Part shown: in pieces, positions 5,649 to 6,404 of the stretch
How the letters are laid out: each line of letters opens with the position of its first letter
Position numbering within the stretch: the first letter of the stretch is position 1
From: BOG-1112 sp964635325
GTDB taxonomy: Bacteria > Bdellovibrionota_B > Oligoflexia > Oligoflexales > Bog-1112
Length of the DNA stretch: 6,404 nt
Assembly (NCBI GenBank): GCA_964635325.1
Contig: CAZWOL010000099.1
Span: 1 to 6,404, forward strand
Reading direction: 5' to 3'
Translations under genes and position numbers: made by a program
The notes under the pieces: generated by a model
The model's input: the letters and a program-made list of their open reading frames with translations, nothing else
What the model was told of the DNA's origin: nothing
The model's database searches: none

Positions 5649-5779
5649 CTGTTGTCTCCTTAAGACCAAATTGAAATGTGCAAATTCCTAATGACCTATG
5701 ACTTGAATAAAAAGTCTCATCTTGGTTTCGGCAAAACTCAACAAACCTTGAATCTAATTAGTCGCTGTAGCGAAATGAA
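5649..5779 (-). promoter_or_regulatory. Upstream region of lipoprotein B
   Basis: This 131-base gap between the IS982-like end and the gene must hold any native promoter. The Shine-Dalgarno AAGGAG is at 5656-5661. Landmarks shared with paralog A's upstream region, in the same order, are TTATTCA, GGTC and TTTGCA. I see no consensus-quality -35/-10 pair. A small TCGCT-GT-AGCGA hairpin (5762-5773) sits next to the element end but has no T tract. Transposase transcription runs towards the lipoprotein, so readthrough is possible. Confidence 0.4.
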
Positions 5780-6404
5780 ACCTGTTTAATAACGCGAGTT
5801 CGACGAACTAAGGTGCTAGCGCAAGTCTAGCCGAGTCGTTCAATTCAAAGACAGAACGCATCATATAAGCGCATATCGACCCAACAAGGTTCACTACAAA
5901 GTTCTTGGGGCTGCGGTGACGTGAATGCTCCATCCTGCAACTGTTTTTTAAAACATTGAATACAGACTCTATAAGAGATCTTTTCCCCAGCATTTGGCTG
6001 TCATAAAGTGTGTGCAACTTAGGTTTCATATTAGATCGTAACGAATGAATGAGCGTACAACCTTTGGCAAACAACAGATCGAACAAAGCCTGACTAATAT
6101 AACCCTTGTCGGAAAAGACTTTTCCAAAAACAGCTTTAAGCACTTGTGGGGCAGGCTTTCTGTCGTTAACATTTCCTTGTGTCAGCGTAAAAGCCAGGAT
6201 GTGTCCAAATTCATTGGTTACAAGATGAAGTTTAAACCCGAAAAACCACCCCATTGTAGTCTTTCCGCGTTTAGCGAGATTTTTAAAAACTCGGTGTGCA
6301 CTGATCCGTTTGTTTTTACACACAGCAAGAGCTGTCGCATCAATAAATGACTGAAGTTACGCAAAAGGTGAATCTTTAGTTGCTCAATGCTTACATGCTT
6401 GATG
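5780..6404 (-). mobile_element. Partial IS982-family insertion sequence, right end inside the window
   Basis: The element is defined by an IS982-type transposase remnant transcribed towards lower coordinates. A likely terminal sequence starts at about 5780 (ACCTGTTTAATAACGCGAG), 28 bases beyond the transposase stop. IS982 elements are about 1 kb, so the other end lies outside the window, and neither the partner inverted repeat nor the target duplication can be checked. The exact outer base is an estimate. Confidence 0.6.
5808..6404 (-). pseudogene. IS982-family DDE transposase, broken and cut by the window edge
   Basis: The open part translates to the C-terminal catalytic half of an IS982 transposase: FIDATALAVCKNKR (first Asp of the DDE triad, codon 6339-6341), GWFFGFKLHL, LTQGNVNDRKPAP, VFSDKGYIS (second Asp), SLIESVFNVLKNSC (Glu) and HSRHRSPKNF. 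The frame is closed by TAA at 6357-6359 and again by TGA at 6384-6386, immediately upstream of the first catalytic Asp. A frame shifted by one base is open to the window edge, consistent with a frameshift, although its translation does not clearly match the family. The only start candidate in frame (GTG at 6323) lies after the first catalytic Asp, so an active enzyme is unlikely. The stop is TAG at 5808-5810. Confidence 0.75.

Noticed and set aside
5116..5691. 191-codon plus-strand frame opposite lipoprotein B, with another of 166 codons opposite lipoprotein A (3506-4006)
   Set aside because: Both are antisense images of the Ala/Glu/Lys-rich lipoprotein N-termini, giving Ser/Phe/Leu-rich translations. 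The paired occurrence follows from the paralogy, not from a real gene.
1..6404. CRISPR array, tRNA, rRNA or riboswitch
   Set aside because: There is no regularly spaced direct-repeat array, no cloverleaf-like pattern and no rRNA-like stretch. The only tandem repeats are the three in-frame 33-base units.

Overview
The window looks like an accessory region of a moderately AT-rich Gram-negative bacterium. The evidence is two lipoprotein-type signal peptides with lysine-rich residues after the cysteine, two different insertion-sequence remnants, and a MNT/HEPN toxin-antitoxin pair. I cannot name the species. An intracellular or predatory proteobacterium-like lineage would fit but is not shown.

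Layout from left to right. Bases 1-280 carry no recognisable gene but hold two stacked inverted repeats (45-119 and 118-150) upstream of a plus-strand tnpB (281-1351) with a TTG start. No tnpA is visible. A long hairpin straddles the tnpB stop codon (1322-1375) and probably forms the 3' scaffold of the guide (omega) RNA at the element's right end. Bases 1386-1714 form an intergenic stretch that holds a decayed fragment related to the lipoprotein gene at 2548-3897, bounded by two near-identical 15-base direct repeats.

From 1715 to 5810 everything reads on the minus strand. In transcription order it runs: the end of an IS982-like element (5780 to beyond the window, broken transposase), a 533-residue lipoprotein (4047-5648), a Rho-independent terminator (3981-4022), a 449-residue paralogous lipoprotein (2548-3897), a consensus-like promoter (2474-2503), then hepT (2018-2434) and mntA (1715-2017) with no gap between them.

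The least explained part is the tandem lipoprotein pair. The two proteins share the signal peptide, an N-terminal block, a hydrophobic helix, a second glycine-rich hydrophobic helix and a C-terminal coiled-coil tail. The 150-230 residue core between the two hydrophobic helices is almost entirely different, apart from a recurring spaced pattern Y-x-x-F-x5-I. The larger protein also has three tandem 11-residue amphipathic repeats that the smaller one lacks. This 'fixed ends, variable centre' design, a third decayed fragment nearby and the surrounding mobile DNA suggest a diversifying surface or secreted lipoprotein family that I do not recognise.
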